A stretch of 64,000 bases of DNA from contig CM072161.1 of the NCBI GenBank assembly GCA_036850595.1, positions 17,441,812 through 17,505,811 of the forward strand, read 5' to 3'. The position numbers and the translations under genes were made by a program. Within the stretch, counting starts at the first letter, position 1. The number at the start of each line of letters is the position of its first letter. Below, piece after piece: positions 61,845-64,000 of this stretch. Origin of the DNA: Rhyacichthys aspro (Eukaryota; Chordata; Actinopteri; Gobiiformes; Rhyacichthyidae). Below the pieces are notes generated by a model that saw only the letters and a program-made list of their open reading frames with translations, searched no databases and was not told the origin of the DNA.

Positions 61845-62092
61845 TTTTTATCAGCAGCTGCTTCTTTGTTATTGACAAGCGGTGTCGACCAATCGGAGTG
61901 CTCCGTTTTCCGGAAGCGACCATGTGATTGGCCACAGCTCCGGTCTCAGATATCAAATCAGCAAATCTTAGATGACGGCTTAAGGTCTTGTTCTTTTCAC
62001 AAAAGATTCCTATTACAATATGCTGTTAGATGATTAAATCTTGTTTTTTTTCACACGGATTAAAAAGTGGCATACTCCCCGTTTAAGTCAAT
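61845..62092 (+). repeat. Dispersed repeat family Q, copy C (most complete)
   Basis: TGCTTCTTTGTTATTGAC, TGTCGACCAATCGGAGTGC, GCGACCATGTGATTGGCC, GGCTTAAGGTCTTGTTC, TTACAATATGCTGTTAGATG and CATACTCCCCGTTTAAGTCA occur in this order. The front half pairs best with copy A and the back half with copy B, so this copy links the family. No coding capacity. It ends about 200 bp beyond the galnt10 poly(A) signal. Confidence 0.7.
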
Positions 62093-62210
62093 AATTGCAT
62101 CTCCACAAACTGATTTTTATACACATGGAAAACCTCTAGGGCTAACTTCATGTTCCTTTCTGTTCTGGAGTTAAATGTGTAGCCTTTAAAGTAAAATAGA
62201 AAGAGAAAAT

Positions 62211-62280
62211 TGGAAAACTAGTCGAATATAAATTAACCAAAAAATAAAAAAATAAACAAAATAAACAAAAAACAAAAAAG
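62211..62280. repeat. A-rich low-complexity tract just past the galnt10 poly(A) site
   Basis: The plus strand is a mixture of AAAATAAA and AAACAAA units. On the minus strand it forms the T-rich region just downstream of the inferred cleavage site. It may be simple-sequence expansion or the remnant tail of a retroposed copy; there is no flanking duplication I can defend. Confidence 0.6.
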
Positions 62281-62295
62281 CTAAAATCACACACT

Positions 62296-63721
62296 TGATT
62301 GTACCATTTGCAGTTTTATTAAATGGTAGAAAAATACATCAAGGAGATTCTTCTTTAAACAAAAATAAGACACTTTCAGGACAGATGCATGAGTTTAAGT
62401 GTTTTTGATTTTGGTGCATTTGTAACCAGACTCTGTCAGATAGGTCTGCTCCTCAGTACCATCTGGCAAGGCTCCCGCTGAAAGCATTTGCAAAAGGCCT
62501 GGTATTTTCAATGCATAACTGCTCTGGTCTAGGTTCGTTCCGGTAAAACGGTCGCTACATCTTCAAACCTGCACCTCGCCCAGACCTGTCAGTTCTGTCA
62601 CGTCATTGGACACACGGCCGAGACAGATTTCCGGGACTTTGTAAACTCACAAATCCCATAAGAATCCAGCTGCAAGGTCACTGCATTTGTCCCAATTTGG
62701 AAAAAGTCTGTATAACAAGAGTTTGAAGGCAAAGGTAGAAAAATTCAAGACAACATGGCATCCAGACGTATTTGTCAGCTTAAAAAGATGAGTCTATTTC
62801 ATAGCTATAATCCAGTGTGCCATGCTGCATCAGTCCATCCTGAAGAAACACAAAAAGAGACTGTCACTACATCTTCTTTCACACACAAAACGAAATAATT
62901 TGGATTTACCTTGTGCTTTTTCACTGCAGTTTGTCTCAGTAGTTTTCATTGTTATTGTGTTGTGGATCAACTCACAAATCAGCGCCAGAAGAGTCTGTTT
63001 TCTCTGTCTATCTGCAAAACATCAATGTAAACACAACTCTCTGGTGTCTAGATAGTCTGGTCTTTCACTGTACACATATTATTACATTCAGTTTTTATAA
63101 TGGCATATGCTTTGTGTTTGGCCTTGATTTCCATAATTATTTTGAAACCTTTGAAAAGATTAATCAAAGCCGCTTGAACAATAGAGTTCAATTTGAGCAT
63201 TTTTTGTGACACACACTGAACAAATAATAATTATGCAAAAACATATTTGTGAAAAAAAGAAAATATTAGTTTTATACGGAAAACTGTATCTGCAAACAAA
63301 AAACAATGTGTTTACTCCTTATATAAGTATTTTTAAGTATTTATCAGCGGCTTGATTAAATGTAGAGCTGACATTTAATCTTACTCAGTGCAGTCTTTGA
63401 AAAACAGCATCAATATTATAACTTTCCGAGATGAAAGCTCATTAACTGAAGTGGGCAAAAAGTCTTTTGATTCGTGAGTCTGGGACCGTATGATGACTCT
63501 GTAAAGTTGTAATTTAAAGCTTTTCTCTATAAAGCATCACCTAAATCACTAAAAAACAAAATTGTATAGATAAACATAAATTAAGAACAACAATATGAAA
63601 CAGAACATCAAATAATTGCCAATATTTGTGTTTCATACATAACAAAACTCACCAAATGGAAACCGATGGCTGTTTCTGCTTGTTTTCAGTGGAAGACATC
63701 TTTGCTCTGGCGCCGGGGCCT
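62296..63721 (-). other. galnt10: Probable 3' UTR of galnt10
   Basis: This is the minus-strand stretch between the stop codon and the first canonical AATAAA (at 62315-62320). I found no earlier AATAAA in about 1.4 kb; a single ATTAAA near 63375 could serve as a weaker early site. The stretch is AT-rich, has no recognisable transposon, and its short open frames (for example 62822-63055 and 62949-63209 on the plus strand) resemble nothing known. The right end is fixed by the TGA; the left end is an inference from the poly(A) signal. Confidence 0.65.
62315..62320 (-). terminator. galnt10: Poly(A) signal AATAAA of galnt10
   Basis: On the minus strand AATAAA is followed by about 20 bases (with CA dinucleotides suited to cleavage) and then a GT-rich downstream element, AAGTGTGTGATTTT, and a long T-rich run (62235-62280 on the plus strand is A-rich). 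This is the classical vertebrate arrangement. Confidence 0.7.
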
Positions 63722-63889
63722 TCAGTGGTTGTCCCCTCGGTTGAAGTGCTCCAGGACGGTGGAGTTGGTCCGCTCAAAAATCCACTGCTGGTTCGGAGAC
63801 GACGGGTCACATGTGTTCATGAAGACTCTGCGCTCGGTCGGACTGCTGTCGATGCAGCTGTTACTGACCGGGTGGTACAGGCTCATATC
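63722..63889 (-). CDS. galnt10: Terminal coding exon of polypeptide N-acetylgalactosaminyltransferase 10-like gene (partial)
   Basis: GALNT enzymes are Golgi type II membrane proteins that start mucin-type O-glycosylation by moving GalNAc from UDP-GalNAc to Ser/Thr; the C-terminal ricin-B lectin domain steers them to substrates. This exon encodes the last 55 residues plus TGA, the final (gamma) lectin repeat. It begins at a good acceptor AG (63890-63891) with Asp-Met-Ser-Leu-Tyr-His-Pro-Val. Two cysteines (residues 12 and 27, in SCID and NTCD) fit the repeat's disulfide, NQQW gives the QxW motif, and TNSTVLEHFNR near the end carries an N-glycosylation sequon. From memory, human GALNT10 ends with a very similar block (LYHPVSGSC, FMNTC, QQWLFEHTNSTVLEKFNR). 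GALNTL6, the closest paralogue, ends similarly, and NSCID plus QQWIFE look somewhat more like it, so the orthology is less sure than the family. GALNT1-like, GALNT2-like and GALNT8/9/17/18-like ends differ clearly. Upstream exons lie outside the window. Confidence 0.93.
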   Translation of the reverse strand, partial: DMSLYHPVSNSCIDSSPTERRVFMNTCDPSSPNQQWIFERTNSTVLEHFNRGDNH

Positions 63890-64000
63890 CTGAAAACACA
63901 CAAAATAATAAACTTTATATATTTACAAAAGAGTGTAATGTTGCAGAGTTAGCTACAACAGTTTCATTTATTACAAGTTTGATGCATTTACAAATGAAAA
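63890..64000 (-). other. galnt10: 3' end of the last galnt10 intron with splice acceptor
   Basis: Read on the minus strand, the sequence ends in TTTTGTGTGTTTTCAG directly before the coding exon, a normal T-rich vertebrate acceptor. The exon opens in frame with the GAT codon at 63889. The intron continues beyond the window, so its donor and length are unknown. Confidence 0.85.

Noticed and set aside
1..64000. rRNA, snRNA, functional tRNA, endogenous retrovirus or bacterial-type operon
   Set aside because: I looked for U6, 5S, tRNA box pairs, protease/polymerase/integrase motifs and tightly packed long frames on both strands, and found none beyond the listed relics.

Overview
The window is vertebrate nuclear DNA, most likely from a ray-finned (teleost) fish. 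It is AT-rich and low in CpG, has no operon-like gene packing, and is scattered with short, 5'-truncated retrotransposon pieces of types common in fish genomes (RTE-like LINE with a RMLRLELPG coding motif, LINE 3' tails, tRNA-derived SINEs, TA-flanked MITEs). No bacterial, phage, plasmid or CRISPR feature was seen.

Only one protein-coding gene can be supported. The right edge holds, on the minus strand, the last coding exon (63722-63889) of a polypeptide N-acetylgalactosaminyltransferase, best matched to GALNT10 (GALNTL6 is the close alternative). Behind it lie a 3' UTR of about 1.4 kb and a good poly(A) signal at 62315-62320. The rest of the gene lies beyond position 64000.

The remaining 62 kb (1-62295) is a gene desert in this reading. 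Open frames there reach only 138 codons, resemble no protein I know, and overlap on both strands as expected by chance. The desert holds four kinds of structure. (1) LINE relics at 14.9, 25.0, 28.7, 29.1-29.3, 34.4, 47.2-47.5, 48.8 and 48.9-49.1 kb. (2) SINE or tRNA-like relics at 6.8, 27.2-27.4, 34.7 and 38.1 kb, and DNA-transposon-like elements at 19.1-19.6, 23.9 and 32.8-33.2 kb. (3) Several short dispersed families recognised only because copies recur inside the window: a three-copy family at 6.9, 36.5 and 61.9 kb; pairs at 4.4/12.7 kb, 42.0/56.6 kb and 49.3/50.7 kb; and a 42-bp inverted pair at 50.4/51.4 kb. (4) CpG-retaining, repeat-free blocks of 180-300 bp at 3.9, 17.9, 21.3, 34.9, 54.8, 59.7 and 61.3 kb, which are candidate conserved regulatory elements.

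I found no convincing new multi-gene system. The observations most worth checking are the 19.1-19.6 kb composite foldback, the uncharacterised three-copy repeat family, the CpG-retaining blocks upstream and downstream of one another across the desert, the 20-bp perfect palindrome at 40.6 kb, and the CTCF- and RFX-like motifs in or near repeats.
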